From the NCBI RefSeq assembly GCF_004364555.1, contig NZ_SOAM01000001.1, positions 1,178,001 through 1,242,000 of the forward strand: DNA of 64,000 nucleotides. The letters are read 5' to 3'. Position numbers and translations under genes: made by a program. The DNA is from Amnibacterium kyonggiense. Lineage in GTDB: Bacteria > Actinomycetota > Actinomycetes > Actinomycetales > Microbacteriaceae. Every line of letters begins with the position of its first letter. Position 1 is the first letter of the stretch. The notes under the pieces are model-generated. The model did no database searches and had not been told where the DNA came from. It was given only the letters and a program-made list of their open reading frames with translations. Below, in pieces: positions 1 through 10,084 of this stretch.

Positions 1-384
1 GCGCTGCCCCGGGCGGGCTTCTTCGAGATCACGGGCACCGACGGCGCGATCGTGCTGCCGGACCCGAACATGTTCGACGGCGACTCGTCGCTCTGGACGC
101 TCGAGTCCTGGAAGGGGCTGACCGGCCCCGAGCAGCCGACGCCGGAGACGGTCGAGGCCACGGGGCCCGCCGACGGCCGCGGGCTCGGCGTCCTCGAGCT
201 CGCGCGGGCGATCGCCGCCGGCGTGCCCGAGCGCGCGTCGGGCGCCCTCGCGGCGCACGTGCTCGACGTCATGCTCGCCGCGGCGGAGTCCGCGGAGCGC
301 GGGGAGACCGTCGCGGTCACGAGCCGCGTCGCCCCGGTCGAGCCGCTGCCCGCGGACTGGAACCCGAAGGAGGCGACCCTCTGA
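1..384 (+). CDS. Gfo/Idh/MocA family oxidoreductase, C-terminal part (cut by window edge)
   Basis: The reading frame is open from base 1 and ends at TGA 382-384, so only about 127 C-terminal residues are present and the NAD-binding half lies outside the window. The visible part (GTDGAIVLPDPNMFDGD, then GRGLGVLELARAIAAG and ERASGALAAHVLDVM) is typical of the C-terminal substrate domain of NAD(P)-dependent sugar or cyclitol dehydrogenases. It closely parallels the end of the next gene, so the two are probably tandem paralogues. The junction is TGATG, meaning the next ATG shares one base with this stop, which implies coupled translation. The substrate cannot be told from sequence alone; an oxidised or keto sugar is likely from the neighbours. 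Confidence 0.85.
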   Translation, partial: ALPRAGFFEITGTDGAIVLPDPNMFDGDSSLWTLESWKGLTGPEQPTPETVEATGPADGRGLGVLELARAIAAGVPERASGALAAHVLDVMLAAAESAERGETVAVTSRVAPVEPLPADWNPKEATL

Positions 385-1484
385 TGGCGGAGACCCCCCT
401 GCGCATCGGCATCATCGGCGTCGGCAACATCAGCGCGCAGTACTTCGCGAGCCTGCCGTCGCTGCCGAACCTCCGGCTCGTCGCCGTCGCCGACCTCGAC
501 ATGGCCCGTGCGGGCGAGGTCGCGGCGGAGCAGGGTGTCGTGGCGCGGACGGTGGACGAGCTGCTGGCGTCCGACGACGTCGACGCGGTGCTCAACCTGA
601 CGATCCCGGCCGTGCACGTCGAGGTCGGCACCCGGGTGCTCGAGGCCGGCAAGCACGTGTACGCGGAGAAGCCGCTTGCGCTGCGCCCGGAGGACGCGGC
701 GCCGATGCTCGAGCTCGCGCAGGAGCGGGGGCTGCGGGTCGGCAGCGCGCCCGACACGGTGCTCGGCACGGGCATCCAGACCGCGCGGCGGCTCGTCGAC
801 GACGGGGCAATCGGGCAGGTCCTGACCGCGGACGCGCACTGGAGCGCCCCCGGTCACGAGCGCTGGCACCCGAATCCCGCGTTCTACTACCAGCCGGGCG
901 GAGGTCCGCTGCTCGACATGGGGCCGTACTACCTGACGGCGCTCGTCACGATGCTCGGCCCGGTCGTCCGCGTCTCCGGCGTGAGCATCCGCTCGCCGCG
1001 GGAGCGCAGCGTGGCCACGGGCCCGAAGGCGGGCGAGGCGATCGAGGTCGCCGTCGACACCGGTGTGAGCGGGATCCTCGAGCACGCGGGCGGCGCGGTC
1101 TCCCGCGTCTCGTTCTCGTTCGACACCTGGGCGACGCGCGCGCCGCTGTTCGAGCTGCACGGGACCACCGGGTCCATCGCGGTGCCCGACCCGAACAACT
1201 TCGCCGACCCGGTCGAGGTGTGGACCGTCGGGCAGCCGGAGTGGCGCACGGTCGCGCCGAACGCCGGGTACGAGGGCGCCGGCCGCGGCTACGGCCTCGC
1301 GGACATGGCGCACGCGATCGCGACGGGTCGGCCGCATCGCGCGAGCGGCGAGCTGGCGCAGCACGTGCTCGAGATCATGGACGCGATCCCGCGCTCGAGC
1401 CGCGACCACGCGGTCATCACGCTGACGACGACCGTCGAGCGCCCCGCCGCCGTCCCGGAGGGCGCGAAGCCCGACACCTGGTAG
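384..1484 (+). CDS. Gfo/Idh/MocA family NAD(P)-dependent sugar oxidoreductase
   Basis: This 366-residue protein is of usual length for the family. The N-terminal Rossmann fold begins RIGIIGVGNISAQYF (residues about 6-20), and the catalytic-site EKP motif appears in YAEKPLAL near residue 95. The C-terminal domain carries the GRGYGLADMAHAI and RASGELAQHVLEIM stretches also seen in the truncated gene upstream. Members interconvert a hydroxyl and a keto group on sugars, inositols or glycosides in the cytoplasm. The start overlaps the preceding stop (TGATG). The convergent operon on the other strand carries a GMC oxidoreductase, ThuA, a sugar isomerase and another Gfo/Idh/MocA protein, so this enzyme probably reduces or oxidises a ketosugar in the same pathway. 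The exact substrate is unknown. Confidence 0.9.
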   Translation: MAETPLRIGIIGVGNISAQYFASLPSLPNLRLVAVADLDMARAGEVAAEQGVVARTVDELLASDDVDAVLNLTIPAVHVEVGTRVLEAGKHVYAEKPLALRPEDAAPMLELAQERGLRVGSAPDTVLGTGIQTARRLVDDGAIGQVLTADAHWSAPGHERWHPNPAFYYQPGGGPLLDMGPYYLTALVTMLGPVVRVSGVSIRSPRERSVATGPKAGEAIEVAVDTGVSGILEHAGGAVSRVSFSFDTWATRAPLFELHGTTGSIAVPDPNNFADPVEVWTVGQPEWRTVAPNAGYEGAGRGYGLADMAHAIATGRPHRASGELAQHVLEIMDAIPRSSRDHAVITLTTTVERPAAVPEGAKPDTW

Positions 1485-1489
1485 CCCGA

Positions 1490-1545
1490 TCCTGTTCACG
1501 GATACGGAGATCCGGCTCGCCGGATCTCCGTATCCGTGAACAGGA
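1490..1545. repeat. 27-bp perfect inverted repeat between convergent genes (palindrome 1)
   Basis: Arms 1490-1516 and 1519-1545 are perfectly complementary around a 2-base loop. The repeat fills the space between two convergent stop codons, so it can act as a bidirectional terminator, although there is no T-run. Its core GATACGGAGATCCGG is shared with the repeat at 50551-50613. Confidence 0.9.
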
Positions 1546-2700
1546 CTAGCCGAGCGGGACCCAGTCGCCCTTCGAGTCCTCGATCGCGGCGAGGACCTTC
1601 TGCACCGCGAGGCCGTCGGCGAACGACGGCTCCGGGTCCCGGCCCTCGACGATCGCGTCGGTGAAGTCCTTCACCTCGTGCGTGAAGGTGTGCTCGTAGC
1701 CGAGGCCGTGCCCGGCCGGCCACCACGCGCCGACGTAGGGGTGCTCGGGCTCGGTGACGAGGATGCGGCGGAAGCCGCTCTCGACCGCGTCCTCGGTGAA
1801 GTCGAGGAACTCGAGCTCGTTCATCCGCTCGAAGTCGAACGCGAGCGATCCCTTCGAGCCGTTCAGCTCGATCCGCATCGCGTTCTTGCGGCCCGCGGCG
1901 AAGCGGGTCGCCTCGAACGTCGCGAGCGCGCCGCCGTCGGTCCGGCCGACCCACACCGCCGCGTCGTCGACCGTGACCTCGCCGCGCTCCTCGGAGCCCT
2001 TGGCGGTCAGGCCGCCCGTCTGCTCCGCGAGCTTCGGCCGCGTCTTCACGAAGGTCTCCGTGATGCCGGTCAGGCCGGTCAGACGGTGCCCGGTGAGGAA
2101 CGTCGCGAGGTCGATGATGTGCGCGCCGATGTCGCCGAGCGCGCCCGATCCCGCGGCGTCCTTGTCGAGCCGCCACACGAGCGGGAACTCCGGATCCGCG
2201 ATCCAGTCCTGCAGGTAGACGGCGCGGATGTGCCGGATCTCGCCGATCCGCCCCTCGTCCACGAGCCGCTTCGCGTAGGCGAGCGCGGGCGTGCGGCGGT
2301 AGGAGAACCCGGCCATCGAGCGGACGCCGCGCTGCTTCGCTGACTCCGCTGCGGCGACCATGCGCTCCGCGCCCTCCACCGAGTTCGCGAGGGGCTTCTC
2401 GCAGAGCACGTGCTTGCCGGCCTCGAGCGCCCCGATCGCGATGTCGACGTGGCTGTCGCCCGGCGTGCACACGTCGACGACGTGGATGTCCGGATCGGCG
2501 ACCGCGTCGCGCCAGTCGGTGAGCACGTTCGGGATGCCGAACGCGTCGGCGAAGGCCTGCGTGTTGTCCCGGTTCCGGCCGATCACGTGCGTGACCCGGG
2601 CCGGCGTCCCGAAGAACTTCGCGGCTTGCGCCCACCCCGCGGTGTGGATGCGGCCCATGAAGGCGTAGCCGGCGACGGCGACGTTCAGCGTCTCGGTCAT
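1546..2700 (-). CDS. Gfo/Idh/MocA family oxidoreductase
   Basis: This protein has 384 residues starting MTETLNVAVAGYAFMGRIH. A much longer frame continues upstream, but ATG 2698-2700 fits the family N-terminus (the strand turning into the Rossmann glycine motif) and the end of the preceding gene. Motifs are VAGYAFMG at residues about 8-15, the EKP motif in HVLCEKPLAN near residue 97, and GALGDIGAHIIDLA, the usual substrate-side helix with an active-site histidine. It starts 2 bp after the stop of the sugar isomerase, making it the last gene of the minus-strand operon that begins at the binding protein (9874). Its role is probably reduction or oxidation of a 3-keto or inosose-type intermediate. 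The substrate is inferred, not shown. Confidence 0.9.
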   Translation of the reverse strand: MTETLNVAVAGYAFMGRIHTAGWAQAAKFFGTPARVTHVIGRNRDNTQAFADAFGIPNVLTDWRDAVADPDIHVVDVCTPGDSHVDIAIGALEAGKHVLCEKPLANSVEGAERMVAAAESAKQRGVRSMAGFSYRRTPALAYAKRLVDEGRIGEIRHIRAVYLQDWIADPEFPLVWRLDKDAAGSGALGDIGAHIIDLATFLTGHRLTGLTGITETFVKTRPKLAEQTGGLTAKGSEERGEVTVDDAAVWVGRTDGGALATFEATRFAAGRKNAMRIELNGSKGSLAFDFERMNELEFLDFTEDAVESGFRRILVTEPEHPYVGAWWPAGHGLGYEHTFTHEVKDFTDAIVEGRDPEPSFADGLAVQKVLAAIEDSKGDWVPLG

Positions 2701-2702
2701 GG

Positions 2703-3722
<1,020 letters not shown>

Positions 3723-3754
3723 CGCGCTCCTCCTTCTCCTCGTATATAGGGACG

Positions 3755-4465
3755 TCAGTCGGCCGCCGGGCGCGCGGCCCAGAGCAGGCCCTGCTCGATG
3801 ATCTTCCGCACCGACGGGTCCTGCACGATCTCGATGCGGTGCCCGGGGGTCGAGACCACGATGCGGCCCTCGCCCCACTGCCGCGTCCAGACGGCGGGGA
3901 ACGTGACGGGCCGGTCCCAGGCGTCCCAGTCGCGCTTGGCCTGCGTGGTCGTCGCGAGCACCTGGTTGTACTCGTCGGAGAGCACCCAGTACTGCTCGGT
4001 CGTGAGCTCGAAGTCGTCGACGCCCGCGGTGACGGGGTGACTGCGACCGAGGTCCGTGATCTCGACCGTGTAGTGCTCGTAGTTGTCGGACTGCTCGCCG
4101 GTCGCCTGCTCCGGCGGGTTCACCGAGGCGTGGTGGGCGAACTGACCGCCGATCAGCTGCAGGTAGTCGGCGCTGTTCCGGTACGAGTCGGCGATGCCGC
4201 CGTGCCACCCGACCATGCCGGTGCCGGCCCGCACCGCGGCGATCAGGCCCGCGAGCGCCTCCGGGGAGATCTCCGACATCGTCACGACCTGCACGATCAG
4301 GTCGACGTCGGCCATGCGCGCGGCGTCGGCGTAGACCTCGTTCGACTCCTCGATCGTCACGGTGAAGCCGTTGTCCTCGAGGAACGGCACGAACGAGTCG
4401 GTGGTCTCGACGGGCATGTGACCGTCCCAGCCGCCACGGACGATGAGGGCGTTGCGCGTGGTCAT
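3755..4465 (-). CDS. ThuA domain-containing protein
   Basis: This 236-residue protein starts [19 protein letters not shown]. It has the ThuA glutamine-amidotransferase-like fold with [16 protein letters not shown] and [10 protein letters not shown]. It lacks the Cys-His pair of true amidotransferases as far as I can see. ThuA from rhizobia acts on 3-keto-trehalose together with the Gfo/Idh/MocA protein ThuB, and related proteins sit in 3-keto-glycoside pathways. Its ATG overlaps the TGA of the GMC oxidoreductase by 4 bp (4462-4465), showing translational coupling. A 32-bp gap separates it from the isomerase. It probably processes the ketosugar made by the GMC enzyme. Confidence 0.87.
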   Translation of the reverse strand: MTTRNALIVRGGWDGHMPVETTDSFVPFLEDNGFTVTIEESNEVYADAARMADVDLIVQVVTMSEISPEALAGLIAAVRAGTGMVGWHGGIADSYRNSADYLQLIGGQFAHHASVNPPEQATGEQSDNYEHYTVEITDLGRSHPVTAGVDDFELTTEQYWVLSDEYNQVLATTTQAKRDWDAWDRPVTFPAVWTRQWGEGRIVVSTPGHRIEIVQDPSVRKIIEQGLLWAARPAAD

Positions 4466-6492
4466 GCGGTCCTTCCTGCGGTCGCGGCCGGCCAGGCCGC
4501 CACCAGGTGCTCGGCGACGCGGAGGGCGTTCGCCACGATGGTCAGCGTCGGGTTGACGCTGCCGTTGGTCGGGTGGAGCGACGAGTCGCACACGACGATC
4601 CGCCGGGACCCCCAGGGGCGGCCGAACGGGTCGGTCGCGCTGTCCGCGGGATCCGTCCCCATCCTCGCCGTCCCGCATGAGTGCTCGCCCGCCGCCGAGG
4701 CGGTCGCGGTGCCGCGCTGCCGGAACACGTCCCGCGCGCCCGCGGCGAGCAGCCATTCCTCGCCGTGCACGGCCATCCCGTCCTCGACCTCGACGGACGC
4801 GCGGTGGACCCGCTTCTCGAGCGCCGCGCCGGGGCGTCCCCACCGGTCGCGGACGTCGGCGAGCGTGACGCGGGAGGTCGGCATCGGCACCTCCTGCCCC
4901 ATGCCGAAGACGCCGAACACGTTCGCGCGCTCCCCGGCCATCCAGGCCTTGTGCCCGGCGCCCCAGCCGGGCACGCCCGGCATCGGGTTTGTCGCCCAGG
5001 TCAGGGGGAGCAGGCCCATGAGGTCCACGAGGACGCCGCCGCCCCACGGGATCGTCTCGGCGTGCACGTGATCGAGTGTCGCGACGGAGTGCCCCGGGCC
5101 GATGTACGGCTTCACCGGGTGCTCGACCTTCCCGAGCATCGTGACGAACCGGTGGTCGTGCAGGTGGCGGCCCATCGCGTCGTTGCCGATGCCGCTCGCG
5201 AGCAGCAGGCGGGCCGTCTCGACCGCGCCGGCCGCCACGACGACCACGTCGGCCTCGACCTCGAGCTCGACCGGCGTGCTCGACGTGGACGCCATCACCG
5301 AGACGGCGGCGCGGTCGGCGCCGTCGCGGACCTCCACCACCTCGGCGTCGTAGAGCACGTGGAGGTTCCCCGTCGCGTGGGCGCGGGGGAGGAACGTATT
5401 GTGGCTGCCGTTCTTCGCGTTCACCGGGCACGCGTGCCCGACGCACTGCGGGCAGCGGACGCACGCCGGTCGGCCGTCGTGCGGGACGCTGTTCAGCGCG
5501 AGCGGGATCGGGCCCCAGCCCCACCCGAGGCGGTCGGCGGCGCCGGCGAGCAGCTCGCGGGCCGGCTCCGTGCCGAACGGCGGCATCGGGTAGCCGGCCG
5601 TGCGCGGGGTCCGGGCCGTGAGCGCGCCCTCCTCGCCCGCGACGCCGAGCTCCTGCTCCGCACGCGAGTAGTACGGCTCCATCTCGTCGTAGGAGACCGG
5701 CCAGTCCGCGAGGCTCGCGCCGTCCGGGTTCCCGTAGACCGAGCGCATCCGGAAGTCGTCGGGCATGAAGCGCCAGGCCATGCCCTGCCAGAGCCGGGTG
5801 CCGCCGCCCATGGCGTCCGCGTTCAGCCCGTAGAGCCAGGCGTCGTCGGTGCCGTCGAGGACGCGGTCGCCCTCCGGCAGGACCGCAACGCGGGGATGCC
5901 CGGCGCCGGGGCCGGCCGTCGGGCGGTAGACCGCGTTCCGCTTGCCGCGGAGGTGGTCGCCGCGCAGCGCGGCGTTCGGCAGTCGTGCGGCCCGCTCGAT
6001 CACGAGGACGCTGCGGCCCGCCTCTGTGAGCAGCTGGGCGGCGACGCCGCCGCCGGGCCCGCTTCCGACGACGATCGCGTCGTAGGAGCGGCGGACGCCG
6101 GCCGTGCCGACGTCCGGCACGAGGTCGGGCTCGACCGGGGTGACGCCGACCGGCACCGCGCGGAAGCCGACGAGGTCGAGACCGGCGGGCGCCGCGCCCT
6201 CACGGGCCGCGTAGTAGCCCTCGAAGGTCACGCGGCGGAGCGCGGCGAAGTCGTCCTCGTGCTCCAGGCCGCGGAGCAGCTCGTCCTGCCGGGCGGGCGG
6301 GAGGTCGGCGAAGGCCCGGTCGCCGGCGAGGACGTCGAGCCGCTCGGCGAGCCGGGCGAGCGCGGGCTCGGCCCAGGCGAGGTCGGGGGAGCCGGCGAGG
6401 TGGGCGTCGACGCCGCCGGCCCAGCCGCCCGGCCACCGGTCGGCCGGGATGACCCGGTCGACGGCGGCCCTGATCGCATCCGGCACGCGCAC
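4462..6492 (-). CDS. GMC family FAD-dependent oxidoreductase with gluconate-dehydrogenase-subunit-3-like N-terminus
   Basis: This 676-residue protein has an N-terminal 90-100 residues resembling the small subunit 3 of gluconate 2-dehydrogenase. An FAD-binding Rossmann motif follows in [16 protein letters not shown] (residues 138-152). A cysteine cluster [19 protein letters not shown] sits near residue 345 and is common in membrane- or electron-carrier-linked GMC sugar dehydrogenases. The C-terminus carries the GMC catalytic His and Asn motifs [10 protein letters not shown] and [12 protein letters not shown]. Such enzymes oxidise sugar or glycoside hydroxyls, often at C3. It is the first enzyme gene after the importer; a 126-bp gap with a large palindrome separates them. 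The acceptor (oxygen, quinone or cytochrome) cannot be told. I read it as the entry oxidase or dehydrogenase of the island. Confidence 0.9.
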   Translation of the reverse strand: MRVPDAIRAAVDRVIPADRWPGGWAGGVDAHLAGSPDLAWAEPALARLAERLDVLAGDRAFADLPPARQDELLRGLEHEDDFAALRRVTFEGYYAAREGAAPAGLDLVGFRAVPVGVTPVEPDLVPDVGTAGVRRSYDAIVVGSGPGGGVAAQLLTEAGRSVLVIERAARLPNAALRGDHLRGKRNAVYRPTAGPGAGHPRVAVLPEGDRVLDGTDDAWLYGLNADAMGGGTRLWQGMAWRFMPDDFRMRSVYGNPDGASLADWPVSYDEMEPYYSRAEQELGVAGEEGALTARTPRTAGYPMPPFGTEPARELLAGAADRLGWGWGPIPLALNSVPHDGRPACVRCPQCVGHACPVNAKNGSHNTFLPRAHATGNLHVLYDAEVVEVRDGADRAAVSVMASTSSTPVELEVEADVVVVAAGAVETARLLLASGIGNDAMGRHLHDHRFVTMLGKVEHPVKPYIGPGHSVATLDHVHAETIPWGGGVLVDLMGLLPLTWATNPMPGVPGWGAGHKAWMAGERANVFGVFGMGQEVPMPTSRVTLADVRDRWGRPGAALEKRVHRASVEVEDGMAVHGEEWLLAAGARDVFRQRGTATASAAGEHSCGTARMGTDPADSATDPFGRPWGSRRIVVCDSSLHPTNGSVNPTLTIVANALRVAEHLVAAWPAATAGRTA

Positions 6493-6511
6493 GGTCGTCT
6501 CCTTCAGGGGT

Positions 6512-6614
6512 TCGCGGATCCGCAGAAACGGACCGACACGCCGTCGGATCGGAGCGATCCGGCGGCGTGTCGGTCGAGTTCTGCGGATCCGCGAGGGGAA
6601 TGCGGATCCGCGAG
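6512..6614. repeat. Long imperfect inverted repeat between permease and oxidoreductase genes (palindrome 2)
   Basis: Arms 6512-6551 and 6555-6593 pair over about 39 bp with a few mismatches. The outer core is CGCGGATCCGCAGAA and the inner core CCGACACGCCG. The distal arm end TGCGGATCCGCGAGGGG is then repeated directly at 6601-6617. It lies inside a co-oriented operon, so it could attenuate transcription or protect the importer mRNA. The outer core is shared with 53278-53375. Confidence 0.85.
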
Positions 6615-6618
6615 GGGG

Positions 6619-7509
6619 CTACCGCCCGGCGAGCGAGCCGCCGATGCCGCCGACGCTGAAGTACTTGTTCAGCACGGCGAAGATGATCACCGGGGGCGCC
6701 ATCATGACGACGGCGACGGCCATGACCGAGCCCCAGTCCGACGCGTTCTGCTGGAAGAACGTCTGCAGGCCGACCGGCAGGGTCAGGTTCTGCGGTGACT
6801 GGAGGAACAGCAGCGCGATCAGGTAGTCGTTCCAGGCGAGCAGGAACGAGAAGATCGCGGTCGACAGGATGCCGGGCAGCGAGTTCCGCAGCACCACGCG
6901 GATGAACCCGCCGAACACGCTCGCGCCGTCCATCCACGCCGCCTCCTCGAGGGAGATCGGGATGGAGTCGAAGTACGCCGCCATCATCCAGATCGCCACC
7001 GACATGGTCGAGCCGATGTAGACGATCGCGACGCCCGCGAGGCTGTCGACGAGACCGAGGGTCGTGAAGACGATGAACAGCGGGATCGCCGCGGTGACCA
7101 CCGGCAGGGACTGGACGACGAACAGGATCAGCGAGTAGCCGGACACGAGCCGGTTCCGGAGCCGGGAGAGCACGTAGCCCGCGGGCGCCGCCACGGCCAC
7201 CGCCACGACGACGGTCACGAGCGCGACGGTCAGGCTGTTGCCGAGCCAGGTGAACACGTCGCCGGCCGAGAAGATCCGCTGGAAGTTCTCGAACGTGAAC
7301 CCGGTCGCCGTGCTGTTCTGACCCGGCTGGGTCGAGAGGTACAGCACCGTGACGATCGGCGTGATGACGAAGGCCGTGACCACGAGGATCAGGAGGAAGC
7401 GCCACCACTGGCCCTTCTGCTCCCGCTCCCGGGCCGAGCGCCGCTTCACCTGCTGCTGCTGGCCGACGGTGGCCGAGGTGGCTCCGCCGGCCGCGATCGC
7501 CTGGCTCAT
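6619..7509 (-). CDS. Carbohydrate ABC transporter permease (MalG-like)
   Basis: This 296-residue protein starts MSQAIAAGGATSATVG. A cytoplasmic Gln-rich and basic N-terminal tail precedes six predicted membrane helices, the first being FLLILVVTAFVITPIVTVLY. The cytoplasmic EAA loop, which contacts the ATPase, reads SLEEAAWMDGASVFGGFIRV. Length and motif fit the MalG/LacG class of inner-membrane permeases. Its ATG overlaps the stop of the partner permease by 4 bp (7506-7509). No ATPase gene is present in the island, so the transporter probably uses a shared MsiK-type ATPase encoded elsewhere, as is common in actinobacteria. Confidence 0.92.
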   Translation of the reverse strand: MSQAIAAGGATSATVGQQQQVKRRSAREREQKGQWWRFLLILVVTAFVITPIVTVLYLSTQPGQNSTATGFTFENFQRIFSAGDVFTWLGNSLTVALVTVVVAVAVAAPAGYVLSRLRNRLVSGYSLILFVVQSLPVVTAAIPLFIVFTTLGLVDSLAGVAIVYIGSTMSVAIWMMAAYFDSIPISLEEAAWMDGASVFGGFIRVVLRNSLPGILSTAIFSFLLAWNDYLIALLFLQSPQNLTLPVGLQTFFQQNASDWGSVMAVAVVMMAPPVIIFAVLNKYFSVGGIGGSLAGR

Positions 7510-8507
7510 TCGATGCTCGCCTTCTTGATGCGCTGGAAGAGGATGACCGACACGATCACGAGGACGGTGGTCATCATGAACGCGATGGCCGTCGCCGGAC
7601 CGGTCTGCTGGTTCTGGAACGCGTACTGGTACGCGAGAATGATCAGCGAGGTCGTCGCCCCCGTCACGCCCGTCGACGGACCGCCCTGCGTCAGCAGGAA
7701 GATCGTCGGGAAGTCGTTGACGCAGAAGATCGTCATCAGGACCCAGCTGATGAACGTCGTGCGGGAGATGATCGGCAGCGTGACGCCCCGGAAGGCCTGC
7801 CAGCCCGTGGCGCCGTCCATCTTCGCCGCCTCGTAGACGTTGGTGTCCACCGACGCGAGCGCCGAGGACATCATCATCATCATGAACGGGAAGCTGATCC
7901 ACACCTTGAAGATGCAGACGACGACCTGCGCGAGGACCGGGTCGCCGAGGAAGTTCACGTTCTCGATCCCGATGGCGTTCAGCAGCATCGGGACCGGCGA
8001 CTGCGGCGTCGCGACGAGGAAGTTCCACGCGGTCGAGGACACGACGACCGGCACGATCCACGGCAGCAGCAGCAGCACCTTGAAGACCGCGTTGCCGGGG
8101 ATGCGGGTGCGCAGCAGCAGCGCGAGCGCGAGGCCGACGGCCCACGAGCCGAAGACCCCGACGACCGTGAAGATCACCGTGAAGATCGTCGCCTGGAGGG
8201 CGATCGGGGCGAACTGCGGCGACGTGAACGTGTCGATGTAGTTCTGCAGGCCGACGAACGGCGCCTCGGTGGGCAGCGTCGAGGGCGAGCCGTTCTGCAG
8301 CGACTGGAGGAACGCGTACCCGACCGGGAAGACGTTCAGCAGGACGAGCAGGATCAGCGACGGCAGCGCGAAGACAGCGAGCGTGAGGCCCGCCCGGCCG
8401 AGCGGCGTGCTCGGCCGACCGCGACGGGGGGCGCCCGGCCCTCGGCCGGACACCCCCACACCGCGCTTCGCCTGCTGGAATCGTTCCGTGACGGTGTCGA
8501 CAGCCAT
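7506..8507 (-). CDS. Carbohydrate ABC transporter permease (MalF/UgpA-like)
   Basis: This 333-residue protein starts MAVDTVTERFQQAKRG. An in-frame GTG one codon earlier is possible, but the Shine-Dalgarno AGGAAGGAG is only 2 nt from it and 5 nt from the ATG, so I chose the ATG. A basic N-terminal region of about 50 residues precedes six membrane helices, beginning GLTLAVFALPSLILLVLLNV. The EAA loop is VYEAAKMDGATGWQAFRGVTLP near residue 220. It pairs with the MalG-like permease and follows the lipoprotein binding protein by 47 bp. Substrate is likely a di- or oligosaccharide or a glycoside, from the family and the enzymes downstream. Confidence 0.92.
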   Translation of the reverse strand: MAVDTVTERFQQAKRGVGVSGRGPGAPRRGRPSTPLGRAGLTLAVFALPSLILLVLLNVFPVGYAFLQSLQNGSPSTLPTEAPFVGLQNYIDTFTSPQFAPIALQATIFTVIFTVVGVFGSWAVGLALALLLRTRIPGNAVFKVLLLLPWIVPVVVSSTAWNFLVATPQSPVPMLLNAIGIENVNFLGDPVLAQVVVCIFKVWISFPFMMMMMSSALASVDTNVYEAAKMDGATGWQAFRGVTLPIISRTTFISWVLMTIFCVNDFPTIFLLTQGGPSTGVTGATTSLIILAYQYAFQNQQTGPATAIAFMMTTVLVIVSVILFQRIKKASIE

Positions 8508-8554
8508 CACGACTCCTTCCTAGGCGTGCCCGCGACGGATCGCGGGCGGGCGGA

Positions 8555-9874
8555 TCAGGCGGACTTCAGTGCGTTCTGCAGCGTCGTCAGCGCCGTCTTC
8601 GCGTCGGTCTTGCCCGCGAGGATGGTCTGGGCGAAGTTGATCATCGGCTGCGTGCCGTCGACCTTGGTGACGTTCAGGAAGACGGTGTTCTGCCCGGGGG
8701 CGCCCCACGTCTTCGAGATCGGCTGCCAGTTCTCGACGATCGCCGTCGTCTTGGGGTCGTCGGCGTACGCGGCCTTGACGATCGACTGCAGCGGCGCGAG
8801 GCCGATGCCCGTCTTCTTCGTCCAGAGCGTCTTCATGTTCTGGTAGTAGTACGTGAGGAACGCCTCCGACGCCGCCTGGCTGGGGGTGTTCTTGTACATC
8901 ATGATGTTGTTCGGGAAGTAGAGCGCGCCCTTCTTGCCCGAGGGACCCGTCAGCGGCGTGCCGACCTCGAGGTTGCTCGCGACCGAGGCGTTGACGTTCG
9001 CCGGGGTGCCCGCGCCGTCCCAGATCATGCCGAACTTGTTGGCGTTCATCTGCGCGTAGGCGTTGGCCGACGTGTAGGTGCCCGACCGCGGGTCGACGTA
9101 GCCGTTCTTGACGAGCCCGATGACCCACTCCATCGCCTGGATGTTGGCGTCGGTGACCGCGTCGACCTCCTGGTTCTCGTTGAAGAGGCCGCCGCCGTTG
9201 TTGATCATGTGCGCGACGAGGGTGTGACCGCCGGTGAAGGCGCCGGCGCCCGAGTACGTGCCGTAGCCGTAGATGCCCTGCTTCTTGAGCGCCTTGCAGA
9301 CGTTCTCGAACTCGTCCCACGTCGTCGGCGCCTGGACGCCGGCCTTCTCCAGCAGGTCCTTGCGGTACCAGAAGAGGCGCATGTCGAGGTTGTAGGGGAC
9401 GGCCGCGTAGCCGTTCTTCGTCTTCAGCGTGTCGACGAGGCCCGGGAGGAAGTCGTCGTAGATGCCGTTCTTCTTCCACGAGTCGAGCAGGTCGTCCGCG
9501 TACGCGATCTTGCCCTGCGACTCGAAGAGGAAGGCCTGCGTGCCGCCGCCGGAGCTGACGGCGGGGCCGGTGTTCGCCGCGACCGCGGTGCTGTAGGTCT
9601 GCGTGAAGTTCGCCCACTGCACCTGGCGGTACTGGATCTTCCCGAAGCCGGACTTCGGCTTGTAGGCCGCGGCGATCCGCTGGTCCTCGGTGAGGAACGC
9701 CGGGGCGCCCCAGGGCTGGTTCCAGAACTTCAGCGGCTGGCTCGCCTTGCCGGCGCCGCCTCCGCCACCACCGCTCGTGCTGCAGGCGGCGAGAGCGCCG
9801 ACCGCGAGCGCGCTGACGCCTGCGCCCAGCAGCGTGCGCCGCGTGAAGCCGGATCCGGAGGGTAGAGATGCCAT
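8555..9874 (-). CDS. ABC transporter carbohydrate-binding lipoprotein (family 1 solute-binding protein)
   Basis: This 439-residue protein starts MASLPSGSGFTRRTLLGAG. A twin-arginine motif (RR at 12-13) and a lipobox LAAC with Cys31 indicate Tat export and lipid anchoring. A glycine-rich linker follows. The mature part has the extracellular solute-binding family 1 pattern, for example TTWDEFENVCKALKKQGIYG and the C-terminal TILAGKTDAKTALTTLQNALKSA. It captures the sugar outside the membrane for the two downstream permeases. The Shine-Dalgarno GGAGAGGA sits about 8 nt upstream. It is the first gene of the operon; a consensus -35 TTGACA lies in the 210-bp gap to the LacI gene. Confidence 0.93.
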   Translation of the reverse strand: MASLPSGSGFTRRTLLGAGVSALAVGALAACSTSGGGGGGAGKASQPLKFWNQPWGAPAFLTEDQRIAAAYKPKSGFGKIQYRQVQWANFTQTYSTAVAANTGPAVSSGGGTQAFLFESQGKIAYADDLLDSWKKNGIYDDFLPGLVDTLKTKNGYAAVPYNLDMRLFWYRKDLLEKAGVQAPTTWDEFENVCKALKKQGIYGYGTYSGAGAFTGGHTLVAHMINNGGGLFNENQEVDAVTDANIQAMEWVIGLVKNGYVDPRSGTYTSANAYAQMNANKFGMIWDGAGTPANVNASVASNLEVGTPLTGPSGKKGALYFPNNIMMYKNTPSQAASEAFLTYYYQNMKTLWTKKTGIGLAPLQSIVKAAYADDPKTTAIVENWQPISKTWGAPGQNTVFLNVTKVDGTQPMINFAQTILAGKTDAKTALTTLQNALKSA

Positions 9875-9987
9875 CTTCGGTGTCCTCTCCGACGCCCGGC
9901 TTCTTCGTCCGCCGCGTCGTCGTTCGTCGTTGAACTGCTGTGATTCTGCTCCGGCCCGCCCCGGATGGGGAGGCCCTCGGCTGGGTC

Positions 9988-10028
9988 AGTTTTGTTGCGG
10001 TTCGCGGCAATGTCAACGAAAACTTCCG
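9988..10028 (-). promoter_or_regulatory. Promoter with operator-like palindromes for the binding-protein operon
   Basis: On the minus strand a consensus -35 TTGACA (10011-10016) is separated by exactly 17 bp from AAAACT (9988-9993). The spacer is an imperfect palindrome TTGCCGCGAACCGCAA (9995-10010). Immediately upstream of the -35 lies CGGAAGTTTTCG (10017-10028), another imperfect palindrome. The string TTGCCGCG(G)AACCG also occurs upstream of the neighbouring LacI gene, so this is a candidate operator of that regulator. The remainder of the 9875-10084 gap shows nothing clear. Confidence 0.6.
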
Positions 10029-10084
10029 CGATTCTCGATCTCGGTTCGGTCACGTTCGGTCGGCCGCGCCGGTCGAGCGGGGCG

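Noticed and set aside
1490-1545. Palindrome 1 as an ordinary Rho-independent terminator only
   Set aside because: It lacks a T-run, and its arms recur in other intergenic spaces including divergent promoters, so it is listed as a repeat that may also terminate.
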